DNA from: Clostridia bacterium 41_269
Lineage (GTDB): Bacteria > Bacillota > DTU086
Direction of reading: 5' to 3'
Assembly (NCBI GenBank): GCA_001508005.1
Contig: LGEZ01000018.1
Span: 1 to 45,443, forward strand
Length of the DNA: 45,443 nt
Shown here: in pieces, positions 1-7,244 of the stretch
Layout of the letters: each line of letters starts with the position of its first letter
Numbering within the stretch: position 1 is the first letter of the stretch
The notes under the pieces: model-generated
What the model was told of the DNA's origin: nothing
Databases searched by the model: none
The model's input: only the letters and a program-made list of their open reading frames with translations
Made by a program: the position numbers and the translations under genes

Positions 1-145
1 CCCCAAATTCGACGTCCTGTCTCAGTTGGGGCTGGCGCTCACATCCTATTCGCGCCTCCCGGTTTTGCCTTACGCTTCGCTAAGAGCTGTTAACCAGTGC
101 TCGTTAAATCGTTTCGCAAACCGCAGCAGAGACCTACTAAGATTT
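1..145 (+). repeat. Interspersed hairpin element, copy 1 (left part outside window, right end missing)
   Basis: This stretch aligns with the right half of the element seen complete at 1767-2032, 12662-12926 and 25871-26138. It keeps the inner GGCGC...GCGCC hairpin with the loop TCACATCCTATTC, the CCGGTTTTGCC arm and the CGCAGCAGAGACC inner inverted repeat. It then stops at GATTT (145), about 26 bp short of the right terminus present in the other copies, and runs straight into a terminator hairpin. The left half lies outside the window. No reading frame is conserved between copies, so it is treated as non-coding. Confidence 0.8.
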
Positions 146-180
146 GGAATGGTGTGAACCCATTCCTTTTTTATTTTTTT
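146..180 (+). terminator. Rho-independent terminator next to element copy 1
   Basis: A 7-bp stem GGAATGG/CCATTCC with a 7-nt loop is followed by a long T-tract. It directly abuts the truncated right edge of element copy 1. It should end transcription arriving from upstream, outside the window, before the sigG promoter. Confidence 0.8.
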
Positions 181-219
181 AATTTCTGCTGCTGTTTTTT
201 TATTTTTAGTTCCTTAGAT

Positions 220-249
220 ATGTGAAGCAGTATAAAAACTACTTCACAT
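220..249. repeat. Inverted repeat overlapping the sigG promoter
   Basis: Two 12-nt arms, ATGTGAAGCAGT and ACTACTTCACAT, are separated by ATAAAA; 11 of 12 positions pair. The repeat covers the -35 element and spacer of the proposed sigma-F promoter, so it could be an operator. It could also form a hairpin in read-through RNA. No known regulator is assigned. Confidence 0.55.
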
Positions 250-259
250 GGCAACAATT
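230..259 (+). promoter_or_regulatory. Probable sigma-F promoter of sigG-spoIIR
   Basis: GTATA at 230-234 and GGCAACAATT at 250-259 fit the sigma-F consensus described in Bacillus subtilis (GYWTA and GGNRANANTW) at every defined position. The 15-nt spacer is one short of the usual 16. sigG is a sigma-F target in B. subtilis, which supports the call. Confidence 0.65.
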
Positions 260-293
260 AAAATAGCGGCACGTAATTTAAGGAGGTTTCTAA

Positions 294-1064
294 ATGGCCA
301 ACAAGGTTGAGCTCTGCGGCGTAGATACTTCAAAGCTGCCGGTACTTACCAACGAAGAAATGAGAGAACTTTTTAAACAGATTAAAGAAGGTAATGAAGA
401 GGCTCGGCAAAAGCTGGTACAGGGAAACCTCCGGTTGGTTTTAAGTGTTATACAGCGTTTTACCAATAGAGGGGAATATGTAGATGATCTTTTCCAGGTG
501 GGCTGTATTGGCCTTATGAAAGCAGTAGATAATTTTGATCTTTCCCAGAATGTTAAATTTTCCACTTATGCTGTTCCCATGATTATAGGTGAGATACGAA
601 GGTACCTTCGGGATAACAACTCCATAAGGGTAAGCCGCTCTTTACGGGATATGGCATACAAAGCTCTGCAGATAAGAGATTCCCTGGTTAATAAATATTC
701 CCGGGAACCCACCATTACAGAGATTGCCCGGGAGCTGAAAATACCCAGAGAAGAAGTTATTTTTGCTCTGGACGCAATTCAGGAGCCCGTATCCCTTTTT
801 GAACCCATTTATCACGACGGCGGTGACCCCATATTTGTTATGGATCAAATTGGAGACGAAAAAAATTCCGATACAAACTGGCTGGAAAATATTGCTGTAA
901 AAGAGGCGCTTAATAAGCTGAGCGAGCGGGAAAAGCTTATATTGACAATGCGTTTTTTTGAGGGAAAAACTCAGATGGAGGTGGCTGAAGAAATAGGTAT
1001 TTCCCAGGCTCAGGTTTCAAGGCTTGAGAAAGCTGCCTTAAATCATATGAGAAGATATATGTGA
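294..1064 (+). CDS. sigG: RNA polymerase sporulation sigma factor SigG
   Basis: Sigma-G directs late forespore transcription after engulfment. The 256-residue product matches the known protein almost end to end: the N-terminal KVELCGVDTSKLP motif, region 2 with NLRLVLSVIQRF and FSTYAVPMIIGEIRRYLRD, and region 4 with KTQMEVAEEIGISQAQVSRLEKAA. Length is normal. ATG 294 follows AAGGAGG at 280-286. The gene lies behind a sigma-F-like promoter and only 10 bp before spoIIR, so the two probably form one forespore operon. In B. subtilis sigG follows spoIIGA-sigE; here a repeat copy and a terminator lie immediately upstream. Identification is very secure. Confidence 0.98.
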   Translation: MANKVELCGVDTSKLPVLTNEEMRELFKQIKEGNEEARQKLVQGNLRLVLSVIQRFTNRGEYVDDLFQVGCIGLMKAVDNFDLSQNVKFSTYAVPMIIGEIRRYLRDNNSIRVSRSLRDMAYKALQIRDSLVNKYSREPTITEIARELKIPREEVIFALDAIQEPVSLFEPIYHDGGDPIFVMDQIGDEKNSDTNWLENIAVKEALNKLSEREKLILTMRFFEGKTQMEVAEEIGISQAQVSRLEKAALNHMRRYM

Positions 1065-1074
1065 GGGAGGCATT

Positions 1075-1737
1075 ATGAGAAAAAAAATTATTTTATGTGT
1101 GTGTCTTTTTTCTGTTTTTCTTTTTGGTTATCTTATCTGCTTAGGTTTTAAACCTGCATTGGGGGGTTCACAAGATTTAAGCCGAGATCTGATCCGCTTC
1201 CATGTAATAGCAAACAGCGATCTGCCTGAAGACCAGCATCTTAAAAGGGAAGTTAGGGATGCTGTTGTGGAGAAAATAAGCAGCGATTTTAGAAATGCTG
1301 AAAGCATAGAAAAAGCACGGATTATAATAAAGGAAAAATTAAAAGTTATTGAGGAAACAGCTAAAAAAGAAATTTATGAACACGGAAAAAGATATTCTGT
1401 GAAGGTTGAATTTGGATATTTTACTTTTCCAGCCAAAACCTACGGTTCCTTTTCTCTGCCTGAGGGAAAGTATGAAGCTCTTAGAGTCGTTATAGGTGAA
1501 GGTAAAGGAGAGAACTGGTGGTGTGTTCTTTTTCCTCCTCTGTGCTTTGTGGACATTTCAAGCAGTGCGGCTGCAGAACACGATCTCACGGAAAGTGAGG
1601 ATGAAAATGTTCAGCAGGTTTATAAAGAAGAAAATTTAAAACCCAGGGTGGAAGTGAAGTTTAAACTGCTGGAAATGTTTAATAGGACGAAGAATTTCAT
1701 AGTTGAGCACAGAATAAAAAGGGAAAAATCTCTATAA
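1075..1737 (+). CDS. spoIIR: Stage II sporulation protein R
   Basis: SpoIIR is the forespore-secreted signal that activates SpoIIGA to process pro-sigma-E in the mother cell. The 220-residue protein has an N-terminal membrane or signal segment (about residues 5-25), then family hallmarks: LIRFHVIANSD, LKREVRDAVV, YSVKVEFGYFTFPAKTYG and GKGENWWCVLFPPLCFVD. The C-terminal tail is charged. The start ATG 1075 follows GGGAGG. It is 10 bp after sigG, so both would be made under sigma-F. In B. subtilis spoIIR is a separate sigma-F gene, so this pairing puts two forespore outputs in one transcript. Confidence 0.95.
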   Translation: MRKKIILCVCLFSVFLFGYLICLGFKPALGGSQDLSRDLIRFHVIANSDLPEDQHLKREVRDAVVEKISSDFRNAESIEKARIIIKEKLKVIEETAKKEIYEHGKRYSVKVEFGYFTFPAKTYGSFSLPEGKYEALRVVIGEGKGENWWCVLFPPLCFVDISSSAAAEHDLTESEDENVQQVYKEENLKPRVEVKFKLLEMFNRTKNFIVEHRIKREKSL

Positions 1738-1748
1738 TTTAAAGCGAA

Positions 1749-1766
1749 AGCAGGTTGTATACATGC
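1749..1766 (+). repeat. Left copy of duplicated palindrome flanking element copy 2
   Basis: The 18-bp sequence beginning AGCAGGTTG matches the 18-bp sequence at 2033-2050 at 16 of 18 positions. The right copy is a clean terminator stem; this left copy is a decayed stem without a T-tract. It is read as a target-site duplication. Confidence 0.65.
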
Positions 1767-2032
1767 TCAGCTTGTTGATAGAGGGTCTCTGCTGCAGTTT
1801 TCTTATTCCTGAACTCGCACTGGACATCTCTAAGCAAAGCTTAAAGATAAAACCGGACCGTCCCAAATTCGACATCCTATGAAAGTATAGGGCTGGCGCT
1901 CACATCCTATTCGCGCCTCCCGGTTTTGCCTTGCGCTTTGCTAAGAGCTGTTAGCCAGCTCTCGTTAAGTCGTTTTGCAAACTGCAGCAGAGAACCATTA
2001 AAATTTAATAAGAAGGTTTGTCGATAGTTTGG
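1767..2032 (+). mobile_element. Interspersed hairpin element, copy 2 (MITE-like)
   Basis: This non-coding element of 266 bp fills most of the 387-bp gap between spoIIR and ylmC. It starts TCAGCTTG. The inner inverted repeat is GTCTCTGCTGCAGTTT (1785-1800) against AAACTGCAGCAGAGA (1979-1993). Further in, GCAAAGC...AAAACCGG pairs with CCGGTTTTG...GCTTTGC, and GGCGC...GCGCC closes a conserved apical loop. The whole unit can fold into one imperfect hairpin as DNA or RNA. No transposase is visible. The outermost end is more decayed here than in copies 3 and 4. Confidence 0.75.
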
Positions 2033-2060
2033 AGCAGGTTTTATACCTGCTTTTTTATTG
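2033..2060 (+). terminator. Rho-independent terminator (right copy of duplicated palindrome)
   Basis: AGCAGGT/ACCTGCT stem with a TTTA-type loop, followed by TTTTTTATT. It abuts the right end of element copy 2 and is the intact partner of the decayed stem at 1749-1766. It probably serves sigG-spoIIR. Confidence 0.85.
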
Positions 2061-2124
2061 TTAAAAATGCGTCACAAGATCTTAAGAATTATCATAGAAT
2101 TATTTAAAGGGAAATCCGGGGGAG

Positions 2125-2409
2125 GTGCCGGCCATAATACGGATTTCAGAACTGAAAACCAGAGATGTGATCAACATTGATGACGGACGAAGGCTGGGCT
2201 TGATCAGGGATATTGACTTGGATGTAGTTGAAGGCAGAGTTAAAGCAATTATTCTTCCCGGAACACCCAGATTTTTGGGTTTTTTCGGAAGAAGGGATGA
2301 TTTGATAATCCCCTGGGAAAAAATCAAAAAAATCGGGGTTGATGTTATATTGGTAGATTTAGAAGGAGCTGTGGACTTAAAAGGAGTGAAAATAATTAAA
2401 AACTATTAA
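2125..2409 (+). CDS. ylmC: YlmC/YmxH family sporulation protein (PRC-barrel)
   Basis: The 94-residue product is a single PRC-barrel-like domain, with RISELKTRDVINIDDGRRLG near the start and IPWEKIKKIGVDVILV in the second half. This is the small YlmC/YmxH family found near sigG and the ylm cluster in spore-formers. Its biochemical role is not established. The start is awkward: GTG 2125 overlaps the Shine-Dalgarno GGGGGAGG (2118-2125). An ATA codon at 2134 would have ideal spacing and give the usual short N-terminus MIRISEL. A terminator follows at 2420, so it is probably monocistronic. Confidence 0.85.
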   Translation: MPAIIRISELKTRDVINIDDGRRLGLIRDIDLDVVEGRVKAIILPGTPRFLGFFGRRDDLIIPWEKIKKIGVDVILVDLEGAVDLKGVKIIKNY

Positions 2410-2419
2410 AAAGTTATGG

Positions 2420-2452
2420 AAGTTTCGGTTTAATGCCGAAACTTTTTCGTTT
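2420..2452 (+). terminator. Rho-independent terminator after ylmC
   Basis: AAGTTTCGG pairs with CCGAAACTT around a 7-nt loop and is followed by TTTTCGTTTT. It separates ylmC from the nrd operon. Confidence 0.85.
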
Positions 2453-2469
2453 TAAGGGCAGACTGTTCT

Positions 2470-2498
2470 TTGACACACTAAATGTTGTGTAGTAGTAT
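2470..2498 (+). promoter_or_regulatory. Promoter of the nrdR-nrdD-nrdG operon
   Basis: TTGACA at 2470-2475 is a perfect -35 element. A 17-bp spacer leads to TAGTAT at 2493-2498 (4 of 6 matches to TATAAT). NrdR box 1 lies exactly between the two elements and box 2 lies at the expected transcription start. Confidence 0.7.
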
Positions 2499-2521
2499 AT
2501 GGAGGACACTAAATATAGATT
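2475..2521. promoter_or_regulatory. Tandem NrdR boxes
   Basis: Box 1 (2475-2490, ACACTAAATGTTGTGT) matches the published NrdR consensus acaCwAtATaTwgtgt at 14 of 16 positions. Box 2 (2506-2521, ACACTAAATATAGATT) matches at 13 of 16. The 15-bp gap puts the centres 31 bp apart, about three helical turns, the spacing known for NrdR. They imply repression by the first gene product of the operon. Confidence 0.8.
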
Positions 2522-2556
2522 TGGTTTGTGCCATACCAATTAAAAGGGTGATGCCA

Positions 2557-3012
2557 TTGCGGTGTCCTTACTGCGGAAACACCAGCTCTAAAGTTCTTGA
2601 ATCGAGACAGACTGAAGAGGGGAGATGTATTCGCAGAAGAAGGGAATGCATCTCCTGCAGTGAAAGGTTTACAACTTATGAAAGAATCGAAAAGATTCCC
2701 ATCTATGTTATTAAAAAAGATGGACGCAGGGAGCCCTTTGATCCTGAAAAGATACTGAAAGGACTTTTAAAAGCCTGCGAAAAGAGGCCCATTTCTGTGG
2801 AAAAGCTTAGGGAAATTGTGGATGAAATAGAGGCTGAGATTGTTAATAGAATGGAGACAGAGGTGCCCACTACAGTAATTGGCGAGATGGTTATGGACAA
2901 GCTCAAAAAGGTTGATGATGTGGCCTATGTCCGCTTTGCTTCTGTTTACAGAGAATTTAAAGATTTAAAAATGTTTCTAGAGGAGCTGGAAAATCTTTTA
3001 ACCTCAAAGTAA
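2557..3012 (+). CDS. nrdR: Transcriptional repressor NrdR
   Basis: NrdR senses ATP/dATP and represses ribonucleotide reductase genes. The product has an N-terminal zinc ribbon (CPYC and CISC, with [18 protein letters not shown] between and after them) followed by an ATP-cone (about residues 48-138, starting [15 protein letters not shown]). Length is normal at about 151 residues. TTG 2557 is chosen because it gives the standard MRCPYCG start and is preceded by AAGGGTGAT. ATG 2551 is possible but too close to its ribosome site. Any start further upstream would lie in the operator. nrdD follows after 30 bp. Confidence 0.92.
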   Translation: MRCPYCGNTSSKVLESRQTEEGRCIRRRRECISCSERFTTYERIEKIPIYVIKKDGRREPFDPEKILKGLLKACEKRPISVEKLREIVDEIEAEIVNRMETEVPTTVIGEMVMDKLKKVDDVAYVRFASVYREFKDLKMFLEELENLLTSK

Positions 3013-3042
3013 TAAAAGCAAACTTTAGGGGGGAGGCTTAAA

Positions 3043-5055
3043 ATGTTCACCCAGATCAAGAAACGAGATGGAAGAGTGGTTGACTTTGATGCAACAAAGA
3101 TTACTGACGCAATTTTTGCTGCTGCAAGAGCTGTAGGGGGAGAAGATAGGGAAACTGCCAAAAGGCTTACCTACAAGGTTCTTGATTATCTGCATGAGAA
3201 GTTTGGTGATTCCCTTTTTACTGTGGAAGATGTTCAGGATGCTGTTGAAAAAATATTGATAGAAAACGGACATGCAAGGACTGCTAAGGCATATATTCTC
3301 TACCGTGATTGGAGGACAAGAATCCGCGAGGCTAAATCTGATCTGATGGATGCTGTTGAAGAAGTATTAAAGGAAACAAACCGAGAAAATGCTAATGTAA
3401 GCAATTCTCCATCTGCCAAAATGCTGCAGATAGCCAGCGCTGCAAGCAAACAGTACTATTTGAGCCGCTTAATTCCCGAGGAGTTTTCCTATGCCCACAG
3501 GAACGGCATTATTCACATACATGATCTTGATTTTTACGGCAAAACCCTTAACTGCCTGCAGATTCCTTTGGGAGAGCTGTTGAGAAATGGATTTAACAAC
3601 GGTCATGGATACATAAGACCTCCTAAAAGGCCTTCTTCGGCAACTGCTCTGGCGGCCATTATACTTCAGAGCTGTCAAAACGATATGCACGGAGGACAGT
3701 CCTTTGCTTTCTTTGATCGGGATATAGCACCTTATGTGGAAAATGCCAGTGAGGACGAAGCCTTTCAGGCAATGGAAGCCCTGGTTTACAACTTAAACAG
3801 CATGCACAGCAGGGCAGGAAGTCAGGTGCCTTTCAGTACCATCAACCTGGGTACCGATACATCTGAAGCAGGGCGCAGGGTTACCAGAAATCTCCTGTTG
3901 GCTTATGAAAGGGGTTTGGGCAGGGGTGAAAACCCCATTTTTCCGAATATTGTTTTTAGAATTAAAGAAGGCATTAACTGGGAGCCTGGAGATCCCAATT
4001 ATGATCTTCTTCTGCTCGCCATGAGAGTAGCAGCAAAGCGCATGAACCCCACATTCAGCTTCATGGATTCCTCTTTTAATAAGCGCTATGGCTGTGAAGT
4101 AAGTTATATGGGATGCAGGACCAGGGTCATAGCCAATGTTCGGGGTCCTGAAGTGTCTGAAAAAAGGGGAAATCTTTCCTTTACCAGCATTAATCTTCCC
4201 AGAATTGCATTAAAGAATAAAGGGAATGTGGATGCCTTCTTTAATGAGCTGGACAAGGTTATGGATCTGGCTATCAGGCAGCTTTATCACAGATTCCAGG
4301 TTCAAAGTAAGCTGAGGGTTAAGGATATGCCCTTCCTCATGGGGCAGCACCTGTACCTTGATTCCGACAATTTAGAAGAAGACGACATTATTGAACCTGC
4401 CATTGTTCACGGTACTCTGTCGGTGGGCTTTATAGGACTGGCGGAAACCCTTAAAGTGCTTACAGGAAAGCACCATGGGGAATCCGAAGAAGCCCAGAAG
4501 CTGGGCCTTGAAATAGTAAAGCACATGAGGGAACTGGTGGATAAAGCAGTGGCTGATTACAACTTAAACTATACTTTTTTAGCTACCCCAGCTGAGGGAT
4601 TATCTGGACGTTTTATTTCCATTGATAGGGAGGAATTTGGCGTTATTCGTGGAATTACGGATAAAGAATATTATACCAATTCTTTTCATGTTCCCGTTTC
4701 ATATCCCATAAGCTGTTATGAAAAAATTGAAATCGAGGGGCCATACCACAAATGTACCAATGCCGGCCACATCAGCTATGTGGAGTTTGCGTCTCCTCCT
4801 CAGAACAATGTGGCAGCGGTATATGATATCCTGAAGCATATGAAGAAACATGACATGGGTTATGTGGGTATTAATTTCCCCATTGATTTCTGCAATTCAT
4901 GCGCTTATTTAGGAGTTATATCAGAAGACAGCTGCCCTCGCTGCGGAAGCATTAACATCAGCAGAGTGCGCAGGATAACGGGGTATTTGAGTACGGTAGA
5001 CAGGTTTAATGATGCTAAGGTTGCAGAATTGAATGACCGAGTGGCGCATTTTTAA
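3043..5055 (+). CDS. nrdD: Anaerobic (class III) ribonucleoside-triphosphate reductase
   Basis: This oxygen-sensitive glycyl-radical enzyme makes dNTPs from NTPs under anaerobiosis. Residues 1-95 form an ATP-cone (IKKRDGRVVDFDATKI). The barrel follows, and the C-terminal part carries a zinc site (CNSC and CPRC) before the radical loop RITGYLS. The radical glycine is residue 647 of 670 (codon at 4981). The usual FNxGK after the loop reads FNDAK here. ATG 3043 follows GGGGGGAGG. It sits between nrdR and its activase nrdG, and the NrdR boxes upstream should control all three. Confidence 0.97.
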   Translation: MFTQIKKRDGRVVDFDATKITDAIFAAARAVGGEDRETAKRLTYKVLDYLHEKFGDSLFTVEDVQDAVEKILIENGHARTAKAYILYRDWRTRIREAKSDLMDAVEEVLKETNRENANVSNSPSAKMLQIASAASKQYYLSRLIPEEFSYAHRNGIIHIHDLDFYGKTLNCLQIPLGELLRNGFNNGHGYIRPPKRPSSATALAAIILQSCQNDMHGGQSFAFFDRDIAPYVENASEDEAFQAMEALVYNLNSMHSRAGSQVPFSTINLGTDTSEAGRRVTRNLLLAYERGLGRGENPIFPNIVFRIKEGINWEPGDPNYDLLLLAMRVAAKRMNPTFSFMDSSFNKRYGCEVSYMGCRTRVIANVRGPEVSEKRGNLSFTSINLPRIALKNKGNVDAFFNELDKVMDLAIRQLYHRFQVQSKLRVKDMPFLMGQHLYLDSDNLEEDDIIEPAIVHGTLSVGFIGLAETLKVLTGKHHGESEEAQKLGLEIVKHMRELVDKAVADYNLNYTFLATPAEGLSGRFISIDREEFGVIRGITDKEYYTNSFHVPVSYPISCYEKIEIEGPYHKCTNAGHISYVEFASPPQNNVAAVYDILKHMKKHDMGYVGINFPIDFCNSCAYLGVISEDSCPRCGSINISRVRRITGYLSTVDRFNDAKVAELNDRVAHF

Positions 5056-5071
5056 ATTTTAAGGAGGAGAA

Positions 5072-5596
5072 ATGATGAAAATTAGGCTTGCCGGCATTGA
5101 ACGGGAAAGTGTGGTTGATGGGCCCGGTATACGCTTTGTAATTTTCGGCCAGGGGTGCCCTCACAGGTGCCCCGGCTGTCATAATAAACATACGTGGGAT
5201 CCAAAAGGCGGATATTTAATGGACGCCGATGAAATAATAAAAGAGGTTCTCCAGTCACGGATCGTCAGGGGTGTTACCTTTTCTGGAGGAGAGCCTTTTT
5301 ATCAGGCTTCTGCTTTTTCCTATATAGGCAGAGAGGTTAAAAAACATGGTTTTGATGTTGTTACTTATTCTGGATACGTTTTTGAAGATCTTTTAGAATT
5401 GGCTGAAAGCAGGGAGGGTTTTTGGGAACTTCTTTACTGTACTGACTATCTCATTGATGGCCCCTTTATCTTGGCCCAAAAGGATCTGTCCCTTCCTTTC
5501 AGGGGATCTCGAAATCAGAGAATCATTGATGTAAAGAAATCTCTTGAAAAGGGCAGAGCTGTTCTGATGAGTGATTGGGACATCCTTGTGGTATAA
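5072..5596 (+). CDS. nrdG: Anaerobic ribonucleotide reductase activating protein (radical SAM)
   Basis: NrdG uses a [4Fe-4S] cluster and S-adenosylmethionine to generate the glycyl radical on NrdD. The cluster motif CPHRCPGC places cysteines at residues 29, 33 and 36, and TFSGGEP is the SAM-binding GGE motif. The product has 174 residues, normal for the family. The gene starts 17 bp after nrdD with AAGGAGG and tandem ATG codons at 5072 and 5075; either could be used. Confidence 0.95.
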   Translation: MMKIRLAGIERESVVDGPGIRFVIFGQGCPHRCPGCHNKHTWDPKGGYLMDADEIIKEVLQSRIVRGVTFSGGEPFYQASAFSYIGREVKKHGFDVVTYSGYVFEDLLELAESREGFWELLYCTDYLIDGPFILAQKDLSLPFRGSRNQRIIDVKKSLEKGRAVLMSDWDILVV

Positions 5597-5631
5597 AAGT
5601 GGTATAAAATGAGAATTGAGAAGGTTGGTTT

Positions 5632-6453
5632 ATGGACAGTGTATTTTGCCTTAAACACAGGGGAAGCCTGGAGTATTTTGAAATTGAATTTCCCTGCCCA
5701 GGTATAGCTCGAGGAATATTTACTACAAGAAAGGGCGGAGTAAGCTTACCTCCTTTCAACAGTTTAAATATGGCCTTCCATGTGGGAGATGAAAAAGAGA
5801 AAGTCCTTTTAAATAGAAAAATTGCAGCAGATGCTCTGGGCATTCCTTTAGAAGAATTTACTTCCGGAGAACAGGTTCACGGCGATAAAGTGGTGTTAGT
5901 TGAAGAGGAGCAGCGGGGGCGGGGTGCTTTTGATCTAAAAGATGTTATCCCTGGAGCCGATGCATTAATTACAGGAAAAAAAAATGTGGCACTAACGGCT
6001 TTTTTTGCCGACTGCGTGCCCATATATATTCTCTGTCCCCATGATAGAAAAATCGGCATTGCTCATGCGGGATGGAAGGGAACGGCTTTAGGGATTGCTG
6101 GAAAAACAGTGAAAGCCATGAAGGCCGCTTTTGGAGTAAAAGAAAGAGACTGTATGGCATTTATTGGTCCTTCCATTGGACCATGCTGCTATACTGTTGG
6201 TGAAAATGTATATATGCAGTTTTCTGACCATTTTGAAAATAAAAGGGATGACTTTTTTAAGAAACTGTCCCATGAAAAATGGAGTTTGGATCTGTGGACT
6301 GCAAATAAATATGATTTAATTTTTTCAGGAATTGAACCAAAAAATATTTTTGTCAGCGGACTCTGTACCTGCTGCAATGAAAATCTCTTTTTTTCATATA
6401 GAAGGGAAAATGGTAAGACAGGAAGAATGGCAGCTGTTTTTAAGCTTATATAA
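5632..6453 (+). CDS. pgeF: PgeF/YlmD family purine nucleoside phosphorylase (laccase domain)
   Basis: Members of this family (YfiH/YlmD, formerly called polyphenol oxidase) act on purine nucleosides and have been linked to peptidoglycan editing. The 273-residue protein has the family zinc-site motifs: EQVHGD, FFADCVPIYI and HAGWKGTALG, then GPSIGPCCYTVGE and CTCCNENLFFSYRR near the end. ATG 5632 follows GAGAAGG. It opens the ylm cluster (ylmD-ylmE-ylmF), 35 bp after nrdG with no visible terminator, so it may receive nrd read-through. Confidence 0.92.
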   Translation: MDSVFCLKHRGSLEYFEIEFPCPGIARGIFTTRKGGVSLPPFNSLNMAFHVGDEKEKVLLNRKIAADALGIPLEEFTSGEQVHGDKVVLVEEEQRGRGAFDLKDVIPGADALITGKKNVALTAFFADCVPIYILCPHDRKIGIAHAGWKGTALGIAGKTVKAMKAAFGVKERDCMAFIGPSIGPCCYTVGENVYMQFSDHFENKRDDFFKKLSHEKWSLDLWTANKYDLIFSGIEPKNIFVSGLCTCCNENLFFSYRRENGKTGRMAAVFKLI

Positions 6454-6535
6454 AAGTAAAAGTAAGATCAGGAACCAGCTGCGAGGGTACCGCTGCTGTA
6501 AAATTCAGATGAATCATTAGAGGGGGGACGGCACA

Positions 6536-7228
6536 GTGAACACCATAGCACAAAACCTGGAACGAACTTTGGAGCGCATTAAGAATGCTGCCCTTAAAGC
6601 AGGAAGGGACCCCAGCGGGATAAAGCTGGTGGCGGTATCCAAAGGGATTGATGTGGATAGGATAAAAATGGCTTTGGAAGCAGGAGTTAAATGTCTGGGC
6701 GAAAACAGGGTACAGGAATTTATTGATAAGTATGAGGTTATTGGTGAAGATGTGGAGTGGCATTTTATAGGGCACCTGCAGAGAAATAAAGTTAAATACA
6801 TTATAGGAAAGATGGCTTTAATACATTCCCTAGACCGACTGAGCCTTGCAGAGGAGTTGAATAAAAGGGCAGGAAGGAAATCTATAAAGGTTGATGTTTT
6901 GGTTCAGGTTAATGTTTCTGGAGAAGAGACAAAACATGGAGTAAGTTTGGAAAAAGCTATTCCTTTTGTTACAACAGTTGCAGAAAAGTATCCCAATATA
7001 AACATTAAAGGCTTGATGACCATAGCTCCCATAGCTGATGATCCGGAAAAAGTAAGGCCCTATTTTAGAAAGCTCAGGCTGCTTTCCCAATCCATTGAGG
7101 AAAGGAAAATACCTGGAGTAAAAATGGAATGGCTGTCCATGGGCATGACTGATGATTTTGAAGTGGCTGTAGAAGAAGGGGCGAATATGGTTAGGATAGG
7201 ACGGGCAATTTTTGGGCCAAGAGGTTAA
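6536..7228 (+). CDS. yggS: YggS/YlmE family pyridoxal phosphate homeostasis protein
   Basis: This is a small PLP-binding protein with an alanine-racemase-like barrel, involved in vitamin B6 and amino-acid homeostasis. The PLP lysine lies in LVAVSKG; CLGENRVQEF, WHFIGHLQRNK, GLMTIAP and MGMTDDFEVAVEEGANMVRIGRAIFG in parts are further family motifs. The length of 230 residues is normal. GTG 6536 follows GAGGGGGG. sepF starts about 17 bp downstream, as in other ylm clusters. Confidence 0.93.
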   Translation: MNTIAQNLERTLERIKNAALKAGRDPSGIKLVAVSKGIDVDRIKMALEAGVKCLGENRVQEFIDKYEVIGEDVEWHFIGHLQRNKVKYIIGKMALIHSLDRLSLAEELNKRAGRKSIKVDVLVQVNVSGEETKHGVSLEKAIPFVTTVAEKYPNINIKGLMTIAPIADDPEKVRPYFRKLRLLSQSIEERKIPGVKMEWLSMGMTDDFEVAVEEGANMVRIGRAIFGPRG

Positions 7229-7244
7229 AAGGGGGTGCTTTTTG

